A stretch of 64,000 bases of DNA from Flavobacterium akiainvivens (lineage in GTDB: Bacteria > Bacteroidota > Bacteroidia > Flavobacteriales > Flavobacteriaceae), in contig NZ_LIYD01000005.1 of assembly GCF_001278115.1 (NCBI RefSeq), positions 3,862,615 through 3,926,614 of the forward strand, given 5' to 3'. The position numbers and the translations under genes are program-made. This document shows positions 1 through 7,893 of the stretch, one piece after another; the stretch's first letter is position 1; the number at the start of each line of letters is the position of its first letter. Under the pieces are notes generated by a model. The model ran no database searches. It was not told where the DNA came from and saw only the letters and a program-made list of their open reading frames with translations.

Positions 1-66
1 CAAAACGGTACTATAGCCGTAGCACCGGGCGCTGTGTTAAACTACCTGTACACAGAATCAGAATAA
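1..66 (+). CDS. C-terminal end of an unidentified protein (partial)
   Basis: Frame 1 is open from the first base to a TAA at 64-66. It encodes 21 residues ending in LNYLYTESE. The gene starts outside the window, and too little is left to name a family. A terminator hairpin follows about 60 bases downstream, which fits the end of a transcription unit. Confidence 0.6.
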   Translation, partial: QNGTIAVAPGAVLNYLYTESE

Positions 67-124
67 TTAGGGTTAGTTATTATACCGCACTTTTAAACAG
101 GGTTCGGAGATTATTAGGTAATGG

Positions 125-154
125 AAAAAGCCTCGGCAATTGCTGAGGCTTTTT
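125..154 (+). terminator. Rho-independent terminator
   Basis: This is an inverted repeat with arms 125-139 and 140-154 and one G-T wobble, followed by a T-rich run to about 159. It ends the transcript of the partial gene at the left edge. Its core is almost identical to the terminator at 1492-1519. Confidence 0.8.
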
Positions 155-226
155 GTTTTGGCCGCCATTAAACCATATACAGTATAGTGCGTCTAACATT
201 TGGTTATTAACCTAAAAACACACACT

Positions 227-1456
227 ATGCATTTACCCCAACCTAACTGGTCGCGCCGAAAATTTGTAGCCCGGTTTACAGGTGCAGGCGCGCTTGTTTT
301 GCTAAATCCCCAATTTTCATGGGCTTTTGAAGGTGCCGACCCTAAAATTACTGCCCTTGTAGCCAAAAGCATGGGTATTGATACCCACAACCATATAGAT
401 GTTCCGCTGGTACAGGCAGAACTGCCCGGGCCTGCACAGGATATGGCAGGCGAAATGAAAAAGTCAGGGTTATCGGCTATTTGTATGACGTTTGCCGTAG
501 ACTATAAACAGCCACTTGCACCCGGCGAGTCTTACAGCCGTTTTACAGCCGGGCTTGATGCAATGGACAGGCTGCTTGTATTTAACAACATAAAGAGGGC
601 GCTTAATCTGGCCGGCCTTGAGGCTGCCCACAAAGAACAAAAGCCTGCTGTAATACAATCTGTAGAAGGGTGCCATTTTCTTGAAGGAGACGCCGCTAAA
701 GTAGAGGAGGCTTATAACCGCGGGCTTAGGGTGCTGGGCCTGCTACATGATAATGATGCACTGCAACCCCTGGGCGATGTATATACCAACCCGCCACAAT
801 ATGGTGGCCTTACAAAGCTGGGCAGCGATGTTATTAAAGAATGCGAAAGGCTGGGCATACTGGTAGACCTTGCACATGGCAGTAATGATATGGTTAATGC
901 AGCGCTTAAGGTGGCTACAAAACCGGTATTGATTTCGCACACCGGGCTCGACACGCAGCTTGGCCAAAACCCGTTTATGGCAAAAATGATGAAGCCAAGG
1001 CTGATAAGTCAAGAGCAGGCTAAGATTGTTGCGAATGCAGGTGGGGTGATTGGTGTATGGACACACCTTGCCGAAACGCCTCTTGAGTATGCACAAAACA
1101 TAAGGGCTATGGCAGATGTTGTGGGTATAGACCACGTGTGTATAGGCACCGATACAAAACTTACACCGGCATACCATTCGCCAAATGAGCAATGGGGCAA
1201 GCAGGGCAGCCCGGAGAAGCCTAAAGGGAAAGATGTGGGTACATCATCGGAAGGTAATAACCATCCTAAAAAAGAAGAAAACAAAAACGGCGAAAGGATA
1301 GGTGAGCGCACTAACCTTGCCTGGGCAGGGCAGACGACAGGGTTTTATTATGCTGTTACAGATGCGTTGCTTAAAACCGGCTTTACAGAGGCTGAGATAA
1401 TAAAGATAAGCAGCGGCAATTTTTGCCGTTTATTTGATGCCACCACAAAACACTGA
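227..1456 (+). CDS. Membrane dipeptidase (peptidase M19, renal dipeptidase family), Tat-exported
   Basis: The protein has about 409 residues, the usual length for M19 zinc dipeptidases, which cleave dipeptides, often with a C-terminal D-residue. The N-terminus carries a twin-arginine signal (SRRKF followed by a hydrophobic stretch ending near SWA), so export by Tat to the periplasm is likely. Family signatures visible are GIDTHNHID near residue 50 (metal-binding HxD), SVEGCHFLEGD (bridging Glu), VDLAHGSND and LISHTGLD (metal His residues), and GTD near the C-terminus. The ATG at 227 is preferred over an upstream TTG at 200 because it begins directly before the Tat signal. It is a single-gene unit between two terminators. 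A lysine-rich insertion (KGKDVGTSSEGNNHPKKEEN region) lies before the C-terminal part. The family call is firm; the substrate is unknown. Confidence 0.88.
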   Translation: MHLPQPNWSRRKFVARFTGAGALVLLNPQFSWAFEGADPKITALVAKSMGIDTHNHIDVPLVQAELPGPAQDMAGEMKKSGLSAICMTFAVDYKQPLAPGESYSRFTAGLDAMDRLLVFNNIKRALNLAGLEAAHKEQKPAVIQSVEGCHFLEGDAAKVEEAYNRGLRVLGLLHDNDALQPLGDVYTNPPQYGGLTKLGSDVIKECERLGILVDLAHGSNDMVNAALKVATKPVLISHTGLDTQLGQNPFMAKMMKPRLISQEQAKIVANAGGVIGVWTHLAETPLEYAQNIRAMADVVGIDHVCIGTDTKLTPAYHSPNEQWGKQGSPEKPKGKDVGTSSEGNNHPKKEENKNGERIGERTNLAWAGQTTGFYYAVTDALLKTGFTEAEIIKISSGNFCRLFDATTKH

Positions 1457-1491
1457 CAACTTGTTTGTCAGGATATATTTAGTAGTAAGTG

Positions 1492-1525
1492 AAAAGCCTC
1501 AGCAATTGCTGAGGCTTTTTGTTTT
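1492..1525 (+). terminator. Rho-independent terminator
   Basis: A perfect 28-bp palindrome (1492-1505 / 1506-1519) is followed by a T-rich run. It lies 35 bases after the M19 peptidase stop and just before the convergent end of the ankyrin gene on the minus strand, so it may serve both. Confidence 0.85.
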
Positions 1526-1540
1526 GTACTCTATGGCTGC

Positions 1541-2878
1541 TTATCCCGCCAGTATTTTTTGTTTCTCTACATTAAATTCATCCTGGGTAAGGATGCCCGC
1601 ATCCAGTAGTTCTTTAATATCCATGAGGGCTTTCTTTTTATCGCCCATGCCGTTGTTTGCCTCAGCGGCAACGGGCTGCGCCACAGGCTGCATTGTGGGT
1701 GCGTTTGCCGGGTTTTTGCTCAGTAGCAGTTCGGTGATTTCATTAAAGCCTTTTACGTTGCTGTAGTCTATGGCTTTTTGCTCTTTTACGTTTACCAAAG
1801 TGGCATCGGCATCTTTTTCAAGCAGGTATTTTACAATATCTTTCTTTCCGCCTGCAGCGGCATAATGCAGGGCGGTGTTGCCGCTTTGGTCCTGCGCGTT
1901 TAGGGCAGCGCCTTTTTCAACCAATAACTTCACCATGCTGAGGTGGCCGTTTTTAACGGCGGCGTGTAACAGGCTTTCGGCGCCATACGCCCCGGAGCTG
2001 ATGTTAAAGTTACTGTCGGCCGCAAGGTCATTGGCGGTAAGCACCCAGTCAAGGTAAGAAGACATATCATCGTTATTACCTGCCAGTGGTTTGGCGTAGT
2101 TAACTTCAATGCCATACTCCAGAAACAGGCTTACAATTTCTTTCTGGTTGTTGTTTACGGCAAACCATACCGGTGCCAGCCCGTTGTTAGACGATACCTT
2201 AGCATCGGCACCGTTTTGCAGCAGGAACTTAATAATCATGTTATTGTTTTGGTAGCAGGCCAGCAGCAAGGCACTTTCGCCCTGCTGGTTAAGGTGGTTT
2301 ACATCGGCACCTTTTTCTGCAAGAGCCTGCACCGCCTGCAGGTTTTTAGACTGCACGGCAAACAGCAGTGCGGTATTGCCATACTTATCTACTGCATTAA
2401 CATTAGCGCCGGCATCGGCCAGTTTGTGTATTACATCCCTAAAGCCGCAGTAGGCTGCCAGCATAAGCGGAGACTGCGCCTCTTTGTTTTCGGCATTGGG
2501 GTCGAGCCCGTTTTCCAGCAGTTTTGCCAAAACATCGGCCTGGCCCAGGTTTGCCGTAAGGTGCACCAAGCTGTTGCCCTTGTGGTCGTTAATGCCGGTA
2601 TTGGCACCCTGCTCAATAAGGTACAGCGCCACCTGCTTTTGTTTTAGCAGGCAGGCAAAATACAGCGGGGTTTCGCCGGCGTGGTCTTCATAATTAATAT
2701 CGGCGCCTTTTTCCAGCAGGCCCTTTACAATATCAAGGTAGCCGTTGTGGGCGGCATAGTGCAGGGCAGTGCGGCCTTTCTCATCGGTATAGGTAACATC
2801 TACCTCGTTGTTTTTAAGCAGTATTTCGGCTATTTTCCGTTTGCCCGACTCGCAGGCTATAATAAAAGACATTGACAT
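1541..2878 (-). CDS. Ankyrin-repeat protein with C-terminal SHOCT domain
   Basis: The product has 445 residues, with about ten to twelve ankyrin repeats (recurring patterns such as GxTALHYAAxxG and LLEKGADxN) over residues 1-390. A linker follows, then a C-terminal SHOCT-type motif (KKALMDIKELLDAGILTQDE). Ankyrin repeats bind protein partners, and SHOCT is a short oligomerisation-type domain. There is no signal peptide, so it is probably cytoplasmic. Two in-frame ATGs lie at 2878 and 2872; the first follows a GGAGG-like stretch on the minus strand and was chosen. It lies 12 bases downstream of a second ankyrin gene, so the two are probably one operon. The partner protein is unknown. Confidence 0.85.
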   Translation of the reverse strand: MSMSFIIACESGKRKIAEILLKNNEVDVTYTDEKGRTALHYAAHNGYLDIVKGLLEKGADINYEDHAGETPLYFACLLKQKQVALYLIEQGANTGINDHKGNSLVHLTANLGQADVLAKLLENGLDPNAENKEAQSPLMLAAYCGFRDVIHKLADAGANVNAVDKYGNTALLFAVQSKNLQAVQALAEKGADVNHLNQQGESALLLACYQNNNMIIKFLLQNGADAKVSSNNGLAPVWFAVNNNQKEIVSLFLEYGIEVNYAKPLAGNNDDMSSYLDWVLTANDLAADSNFNISSGAYGAESLLHAAVKNGHLSMVKLLVEKGAALNAQDQSGNTALHYAAAGGKKDIVKYLLEKDADATLVNVKEQKAIDYSNVKGFNEITELLLSKNPANAPTMQPVAQPVAAEANNGMGDKKKALMDIKELLDAGILTQDEFNVEKQKILAG

Positions 2879-2890
2879 AAGGAGGCGGTA

Positions 2891-4078
2891 TTATTTGGCC
2901 TGCATAAGCAGTTCAACAGTTTTAGATTTTAGGTTATCGGCAGATGCCAGCATCATGGCCGTTTCGTCGCGGTTGTTTGTGGCATTTGCATCGGCACCCA
3001 TTTCTAAAAGCAGCTTTGTTTTTTTATAGGTATCGCGGGCGGCATTCTGGTCGTAATTTACATTATAAGCCGCTACCTTGTGCAGTAGTGTATTGCCGTC
3101 GTTATCGGTTTGAGATGGGTCTATGTTGCCGGTTTTTACAATCTGCTCAAACACCTCAAAAGGCTTTTCGCCCATAATATCAAATACTGATTTTTCAACG
3201 CCGTAATGTGTTGAGGTTTGGTGCAGGTCGGCGCCATCTTCCATCATTGCTGTAACCAGGGTAGCAGGGTAAGGTGAATAGCTGCCGCTAATGCGCTTAA
3301 CATATTCAAAGAAAAATGCTACGCCATCCCTTGTTTTTTTGTCGAAATCAGGCGATTCATATTTCTTGAGCATTTCATACATTTCCAGGCTTTGGTGGTC
3401 TACGGTAACCTGGTAATACGCTGTTTTACCTTCCTTGTCCTGCTCGTTTACCTGCGCACCGTTTTCAAGTAGTAGCTCCACAAGTTCTTTTTTATGATTA
3501 GAAATAGCCAGCATTAGCGGGGTTTCGGCTATGATGTTAGTAGCGTTTACATCGGCACCGTTGTCAATAAGCAGCTGTGCATACTGTTTAACCTGTTCGG
3601 CATTTGTGTTGTAGGTTTTGGCAATCTGGTGCAGGTAGGTGTTTTCGGCATTGTTAACGGTGTTTACATCGCAGCCGCCGTCTATCAGGGTTTTAATAAT
3701 GGCAGGGTTGGCTTTTTGTTCAAAGGCAAAGCTCAGCAGGGTTTTATCGCGTACGGCATCGTTAAGGCTGCTCAGTTTAGGCATCAATTCTTCAACAAAT
3801 GCAACCGATTCGGCATCGTCCTGCAGGATTCGGAAAGCGGCGTCAAAAAATGTCCTTTCCAGGTTATCATACTCATACAGGTCGGTTTCAATAAGGCCTT
3901 TGTCTACAAAAAGGCTAATAATATCAAAGGCTTTTGTGCGCAGCAGAATATCAAACAACTGTATGTTTTTAAAGCTGTCCAGGTTGCCGGGAATGTTTTC
4001 TTCGGCTTTAAGAAGTTGGCGGGCGTCGTCAATTTTTTGTTTTTGTAACGCTTCAATAAGTTCTGTTTGGCTTGACAT
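2891..4078 (-). CDS. Ankyrin-repeat protein
   Basis: The product has 395 residues. Clear ankyrin repeats are seen at about residues 120-220 (NTYLHQIAK, ETPLMLAISNHKKELVELLLENGAQVN) and at the C-terminus (GNTLLHKVAA, LLLEMGADANATNNRDETAMMLA). The segment between them is degenerate. There is no signal peptide or membrane segment. It is the upstream gene of a two-gene minus-strand unit with the ankyrin-SHOCT gene, suggesting that the products act together. The start at 4078 is the only ATG near the upstream intergenic boundary. Function beyond protein binding cannot be read from the sequence. Confidence 0.85.
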   Translation of the reverse strand: MSSQTELIEALQKQKIDDARQLLKAEENIPGNLDSFKNIQLFDILLRTKAFDIISLFVDKGLIETDLYEYDNLERTFFDAAFRILQDDAESVAFVEELMPKLSSLNDAVRDKTLLSFAFEQKANPAIIKTLIDGGCDVNTVNNAENTYLHQIAKTYNTNAEQVKQYAQLLIDNGADVNATNIIAETPLMLAISNHKKELVELLLENGAQVNEQDKEGKTAYYQVTVDHQSLEMYEMLKKYESPDFDKKTRDGVAFFFEYVKRISGSYSPYPATLVTAMMEDGADLHQTSTHYGVEKSVFDIMGEKPFEVFEQIVKTGNIDPSQTDNDGNTLLHKVAAYNVNYDQNAARDTYKKTKLLLEMGADANATNNRDETAMMLASADNLKSKTVELLMQAK

Positions 4079-4182
4079 GGTTTTATGATTTTTTAGTGTG
4101 GATACCCAAATTTAAGAAGCTCATAAATGCACTGCCTTAAATTAAACATATCTTTAACGTTGCTTTAAGAGTTGCAACAGCT

Positions 4183-4216
4183 CAATAAAAAAGCCCCCAC
4201 AAAAGGCGGAGGCTTT
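4183..4216 (-). terminator. Rho-independent terminator (minus strand)
   Basis: An AAAGCC...GGCTTT hairpin with C/G-rich inner pairs lies at 4190-4216 and is followed on the minus strand by a run of T residues. It ends the DsbA-family gene that stops at 4264. Confidence 0.75.
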
Positions 4217-4263
4217 AAATTATCTAAAACAATGCGTTACAAATTGTTGTGTAATGCCTGATT

Positions 4264-5244
4264 TTACTTCTTACGGTACATAGTACCCGTTTTAATGGTT
4301 TGCTTTGTAAGGAGGCCATCGTTACAGGCTTTTTCAAGGGTGGTTTTGGCATCGTTAACGCCTGTTTCAAGTATTACGGCATATTCTTTAGCGGTAAGTG
4401 AGGGAAATACATTAAACAAGGCAAGTGGCGTAGTGTTGTTAAAAGCGGTTTTTTTAGCCTGCGGATATACAGCCAGCAGCGCCTGCTCAAACTGTTCATA
4501 AGGCTTAGAGCCGTATACGGTATTTTTTATGTCTTTACCATCTGAAAAGAAAAGCGTAGGGAAACCCCTTACACCCAGTGTGCGGCCATAGGCCAGGTCT
4601 TCTTCAAACAGCTTTTTGGCAGGGCCTTCAAAATCAGTTTTTAGCTGTTGTGCATCAAGCCCGGCTTCGGTGGCGGCCTGTGCTATAGCTGGCCATTTTG
4701 CAATATTCTGCTTGTCTAAAAACAGCTTTTCGCGCAGTATGCGCATAAAGGTAACGGCCTTTGCCTTATCCTGCATTTGTGCCGCCTTAAGGGCAATACA
4801 AGCCGGATAAGAAGAATCAAGCGGATCTTCAAGCCATACATCGCCATCTATGGGCATTTCATAATACAGGCTAACCTCGTCCCAATGGTGGGCCACATCG
4901 GCGGGTTTGCTTATGCCGCCGCTGTTGTAGCTCCAGTCGGGCAGGAGGCCGCCCATGCGGTAGTCTATATCTATATAAGCGCCATACTCCAGCTTTAGCT
5001 TGCGCAGTTGCGGCTCAATACCCCAGCAGGAAGAACAAATGGGATCTGTATAATAAATAACTTTAACGGGTTTGGTTGTAGGGATGATACCGGCAGTACC
5101 CGTTGGGGCAGTTTGGGGCATTTCGCACACGCCGGTTTCGGGGTCGCACAGTAGGGGGTTAGGATTGTTGTTGCTCATAGTTTTTTTTTGTGGTTGGCAA
5201 GCCAGGTTAAATGCCAGCAGTGCTATAAAGGTTGCGGCTCTCAT
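4264..5244 (-). CDS. DsbA-family thioredoxin-fold protein, probable lipoprotein
   Basis: From the ATG at 5244 the product has 326 residues. It has a short hydrophobic start with a possible lipobox (FNLAC, Cys16) and then a linker with a CDPETGVC motif. A DsbA/FrnE-type thioredoxin fold follows, with active-site CSSC at residues 70-73 after a YYTDP strand and the cis-Pro segment GVRGFPTLFF near the end of the domain. The C-terminal 70 residues look like a small helical extension. It probably catalyses thiol-disulfide exchange. A -7-like box (CAACTTTG on the minus strand, 5265-5272) lies 17 bases before this ATG. A later ATG at 5178, just before the CDPETGVC segment, is an alternative that would make the protein cytoplasmic. 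The gene diverges from an HxlR regulator, which may control it. Confidence 0.8.
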   Translation of the reverse strand: MRAATFIALLAFNLACQPQKKTMSNNNPNPLLCDPETGVCEMPQTAPTGTAGIIPTTKPVKVIYYTDPICSSCWGIEPQLRKLKLEYGAYIDIDYRMGGLLPDWSYNSGGISKPADVAHHWDEVSLYYEMPIDGDVWLEDPLDSSYPACIALKAAQMQDKAKAVTFMRILREKLFLDKQNIAKWPAIAQAATEAGLDAQQLKTDFEGPAKKLFEEDLAYGRTLGVRGFPTLFFSDGKDIKNTVYGSKPYEQFEQALLAVYPQAKKTAFNNTTPLALFNVFPSLTAKEYAVILETGVNDAKTTLEKACNDGLLTKQTIKTGTMYRKK

Positions 5245-5309
5245 GTATTGTTGTAACTTTACTGCAAAGTTGGTGCATTTAAACGCGCCGGTCAATTAGT
5301 CAAAAAAAT

Positions 5310-5609
5310 ATGACTACACAAAACAAGAGCGAATGCCCGGCCGAGGGGCTTTTAAAATTGCTTTCGGGCAAATGGAAGCCGCAGATATTTTTATTTGCTG
5401 TTTCAGGGCCTGTGCGTTTTAACGGCCTGCTGAGGGATTTAAAAGGCGCAAGTAAACAATCTATATCTGTAGCGCTGCGCGAGCTGGAAGAAAACGGCCT
5501 GTTTGATAAGCACATTATTAAGCAAAAGCCCCTGCATATAGAATATACGCTAAGCGAAAAAGGCCAGGCACTGGTGCCGGTATTCAGGCAGCTTGAGCTG
5601 GTGTCATAG
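5310..5609 (+). CDS. HxlR-family winged-helix transcriptional regulator
   Basis: The product has 99 residues and is a complete HxlR-type winged helix. The family's opening pattern CPAEGLLKLLSGKWKPQIF is present, with a recognition-helix region around SKQSISVALRELEENGL and a wing with YTLSEKGQAL. Proteins of this family often sense electrophiles or redox stress and commonly sit beside the gene they control. Here the divergent neighbour is a DsbA-type thiol-disulfide protein. The CDS end overlaps the convergent acetyltransferase by 6 bases. Confidence 0.88.
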   Translation: MTTQNKSECPAEGLLKLLSGKWKPQIFLFAVSGPVRFNGLLRDLKGASKQSISVALRELEENGLFDKHIIKQKPLHIEYTLSEKGQALVPVFRQLELVS

Positions 5610-6047
5610 CACAAATTCCATAACCGGCAAAAAGCGCCCTTCAATCTGGGTAACCTTGTGGCCTATGGTTTTAAACCCGAAAGCAGTATAAAAACCCTCT
5701 GCATTTGGGTCGGCATCGGCGGTTATTTTTGTAACGCCCTCTTTTTTTATCCGGCTTAAAAAATCTTCAATAAGCCGCCGGCCACAGCCTTTGCCTATAT
5801 ATTCCGGCAATACAAAAAGATTGTCGAGCACGCAGTCATCATCTAAATAATAAGAATAATAACCGGTAATGGTGTTGCCGGTTACCAGTTTGTATACTTC
5901 GTGCTTATCAATATAGGCGGGGGTAATGGTAAGCTTTTCCTGCCAGGAACTCATTTGTTGTGGGGTATACCCCCAATGGGCTTTAGATTGCAGCGTAAGC
6001 GTAGTTAGAGTGTCAAAATCTTGTGGAGTGGCTTTTACTATAGTCAT
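5604..6047 (-). CDS. GNAT-family N-acetyltransferase
   Basis: The 147-residue protein has the length of a single GNAT domain. The acetyl-CoA binding motif A is visible as NLFVLPEYIGKGCGRRLI (Q/RxxGxG/A-like GKGCGRR loop). It is preceded by the central beta strands ('GYYSYYLDDDCVLDN') and followed by a typical 'AEGFYTAFGFKTIG' beta-bulge region. Such enzymes transfer an acetyl group to an amine; the substrate is not predictable. The start ATG at 6047 opens a canonical N-terminus (MTIVKATPQDFDTL). Its 3' end overlaps hxlR by 6 bases on the other strand. Confidence 0.85.
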   Translation of the reverse strand: MTIVKATPQDFDTLTTLTLQSKAHWGYTPQQMSSWQEKLTITPAYIDKHEVYKLVTGNTITGYYSYYLDDDCVLDNLFVLPEYIGKGCGRRLIEDFLSRIKKEGVTKITADADPNAEGFYTAFGFKTIGHKVTQIEGRFLPVMEFVL

Positions 6048-6134
6048 GGCGTGGTGTTGGTATTACTAAGATAGCAGGATTTGTTTTAACAGTAAAAAGG
6101 TTTTTTGTTTAATTTGTGTTATGATAAAATAGCC

Positions 6135-6860
6135 ATGAAAAAGTATACAGTTCTACTCGTTTTCTTTACGTTTTACAGCGTGTTTGCCCAAACCCGGCGT
6201 GATTTTGATACCCTGCCCGTAGTATGGCCGGATACTACAGCTGTTAAAACCGGCCCGTTAAAGTTTGTACCCATTACCGGAAAACAGTTTAATGATATAA
6301 GGGCTTTTGCTATAGCCAATAAGAATGCCGGGGGAGTGCCTGCACCTGTATTGAAAGACTCAAAGCTTATAGTAGCTACAAAAAACGCGTTGTTTGAGCT
6401 GCCCGCCGGTGGGGGTTATGAAAGTTCGTACAGCTATATACAATATGTGCCTGAAATACGTTCGCACCTGATAAGCCGGTGTGGCGAAGGGGCCTGCTCT
6501 GCCTACCTGCTGGATCATGAAACCAACGGGATAATGTATGTGCCGTCTTCTTATGATTCCGGAGTGATGGGGTTTTCGGTGTCACCTTCTGGTAAATACT
6601 TTTTGGTATATTCTTCTTATGACGGGCCTGATTATGCAGACTATTACACTACCCGTAGTGAGTTTATGATATACAGTATTGGGCAGACTAAAGGCATGAA
6701 AGGATTAAGGCTGTACCGTGAGTTTGAATCGACCGAATGGTCTATTGATGAAATGGTGTGGCTTGACAATAGCACGCTGGCGCTTAAGGTGTATGCCGGA
6801 AACGCTGCAGTTGATATGGAGCCCGTACAATACAAGTATTATGAAACGGTTATAAAGTAA
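6135..6860 (+). CDS. Hypothetical exported protein
   Basis: The product has about 241 residues from the ATG at 6135, which was chosen because a signal peptide (MKKYTVLLVFFTFYSVFA) begins there; the longer ORF adds only a non-typical leader. The mature part has tyrosine-rich beta-strand-like segments (YSYIQYVPEIRSHLISRCG, YFLVYSSYDGPDYADYY) and a single pair of cysteines in RCGEGAC, which could form a disulfide. I recognise no family. It is 4 bases upstream of a small membrane protein gene and probably cotranscribed with it. Confidence 0.7.
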   Translation: MKKYTVLLVFFTFYSVFAQTRRDFDTLPVVWPDTTAVKTGPLKFVPITGKQFNDIRAFAIANKNAGGVPAPVLKDSKLIVATKNALFELPAGGGYESSYSYIQYVPEIRSHLISRCGEGACSAYLLDHETNGIMYVPSSYDSGVMGFSVSPSGKYFLVYSSYDGPDYADYYTTRSEFMIYSIGQTKGMKGLRLYREFESTEWSIDEMVWLDNSTLALKVYAGNAAVDMEPVQYKYYETVIK

Positions 6861-6864
6861 TAGC

Positions 6865-7167
6865 ATGAAATACCTGTATGCCTTTTACCTGCTGGTTTGT
6901 ATCGCCATGCTTGAATTTACTACGATATTTTGGATAGGTACAAAAGACGACTTTGAAGCCCTTAAAAGCAACCTGGCCATTTTTATGCTGAACCGCTTTA
7001 TACTTAACCTAATAATTATTCTTATCCAGATTTTGTTTTTGTGGCTGGTGTGGGCAGTAATAGCGCCGGTAAGAAAAAGTATTTCAGCACAAAAGCTGCT
7101 GCTTACTGCTTTTGTGCTGCTCAATGTGTTTTCTCTTGTCCTGGTTCTTGTTAACTATTTCCTGTAG
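6865..7167 (+). CDS. Small hypothetical membrane protein (three predicted helices)
   Basis: The product has 100 residues. Hydrophobic segments lie at about residues 3-22, 42-66 and 79-99, separated by a short charged loop (GTKDDFEALKSN) and a basic loop (PVRKSISAQK). It starts 4 bases after the preceding exported-protein gene, so the two form a small operon. No family is recognised. Confidence 0.68.
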   Translation: MKYLYAFYLLVCIAMLEFTTIFWIGTKDDFEALKSNLAIFMLNRFILNLIIILIQILFLWLVWAVIAPVRKSISAQKLLLTAFVLLNVFSLVLVLVNYFL

Positions 7168-7203
7168 TGCCCGGCTTTAACACCACTATTGCGCTTTAAG
7201 CCT

Positions 7204-7211
7204 TATCTTTG
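7204..7211 (+). promoter_or_regulatory. -7 promoter box TATCTTTG
   Basis: A perfect match to the Bacteroidetes -7 consensus TAnnTTTG ends only 4 bases before the ATG at 7216. With the usual spacing the transcript would begin at or one to two bases before the start codon. Confidence 0.55.
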
Positions 7212-7215
7212 TAAT

Positions 7216-7776
7216 ATGGACGATGAAAAGTTTATTTTTTGCCTTGAAGGGGTTGATGATGTAGAGCATCAGCGTGAGACTGAAACCGTTAAAAACCTGG
7301 AACGCCTGGCTTTTGAGCAGGGCATAGGCAGTATTTACAAAACCTGCGATACCATAGAAGGACTTGAAGAAAGCCTGCAGGCGCTGTTGTATGACGATCA
7401 CAATTTTAAGAACTACGAAATTATATACCTGGTTATGCCCGGCGAGGCCAATACCATAAGGCTTAACGGCTATTACTACAGCGTTGAGGAAATTGCCGAA
7501 TTGTTTGAAGGCAAGCTAAAGGGTAAAATACTGCATTTTGCCAATGCCAAGGCGCTCGACCTTACCAGCGATGAAGCCCAGTATTTTCTGGATATAACCA
7601 ATGCCAGGGCAGTATCGGGCTATGGCGATGCCAACAGCGGGCTAACCAGCAGCGGGCTGGATAGGGCATTCTTTAGCCTTTTTGAAGACGATGACAACCT
7701 GCGCAGCATTGTAGAAGAACTGCACGAACGGCATTATGCACTGTGCAAACTGCTTGACTTCAGGTTGTATTATTGA
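7216..7776 (+). CDS. DUF6642-like protein of unknown function
   Basis: The product has about 186 residues from the ATG at 7216. The opening FIFCLEGVDD, the Tyr-rich strand NYEIIYLVMPGEANTIRL and the later segment FANAKALDLTSDEAQYFL resemble proteins I know as DUF6642. That assignment is from memory and not checked. No signal peptide or membrane segment is present. The start is placed at 7216 and not at 7189 because a -7 promoter box covers 7204-7211. It stands as a single gene between the small membrane operon and ldhA. Confidence 0.65.
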   Translation: MDDEKFIFCLEGVDDVEHQRETETVKNLERLAFEQGIGSIYKTCDTIEGLEESLQALLYDDHNFKNYEIIYLVMPGEANTIRLNGYYYSVEEIAELFEGKLKGKILHFANAKALDLTSDEAQYFLDITNARAVSGYGDANSGLTSSGLDRAFFSLFEDDDNLRSIVEELHERHYALCKLLDFRLYY

Positions 7777-7893
7777 TTGTTAGCAGGCATCATAAACCGG
7801 TTAAAATCACATTGCTTTTTGCGCCCCCGTAATGGCGGGGCTTCATTAGTAAAATTGTATCTTTAGGCTAACAAACCAACAATTTTACACGCT

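Noticed and set aside
743..1192. Antisense frames in the dipeptidase gene
   Set aside because: They have no domain, no ribosome-binding context, and lie inside a well-supported gene.
7820..7845. Terminator-like G+C-rich hairpin upstream of ldhA
   Set aside because: The arms pair imperfectly and no T-run follows in either direction, so it was not listed as a feature.
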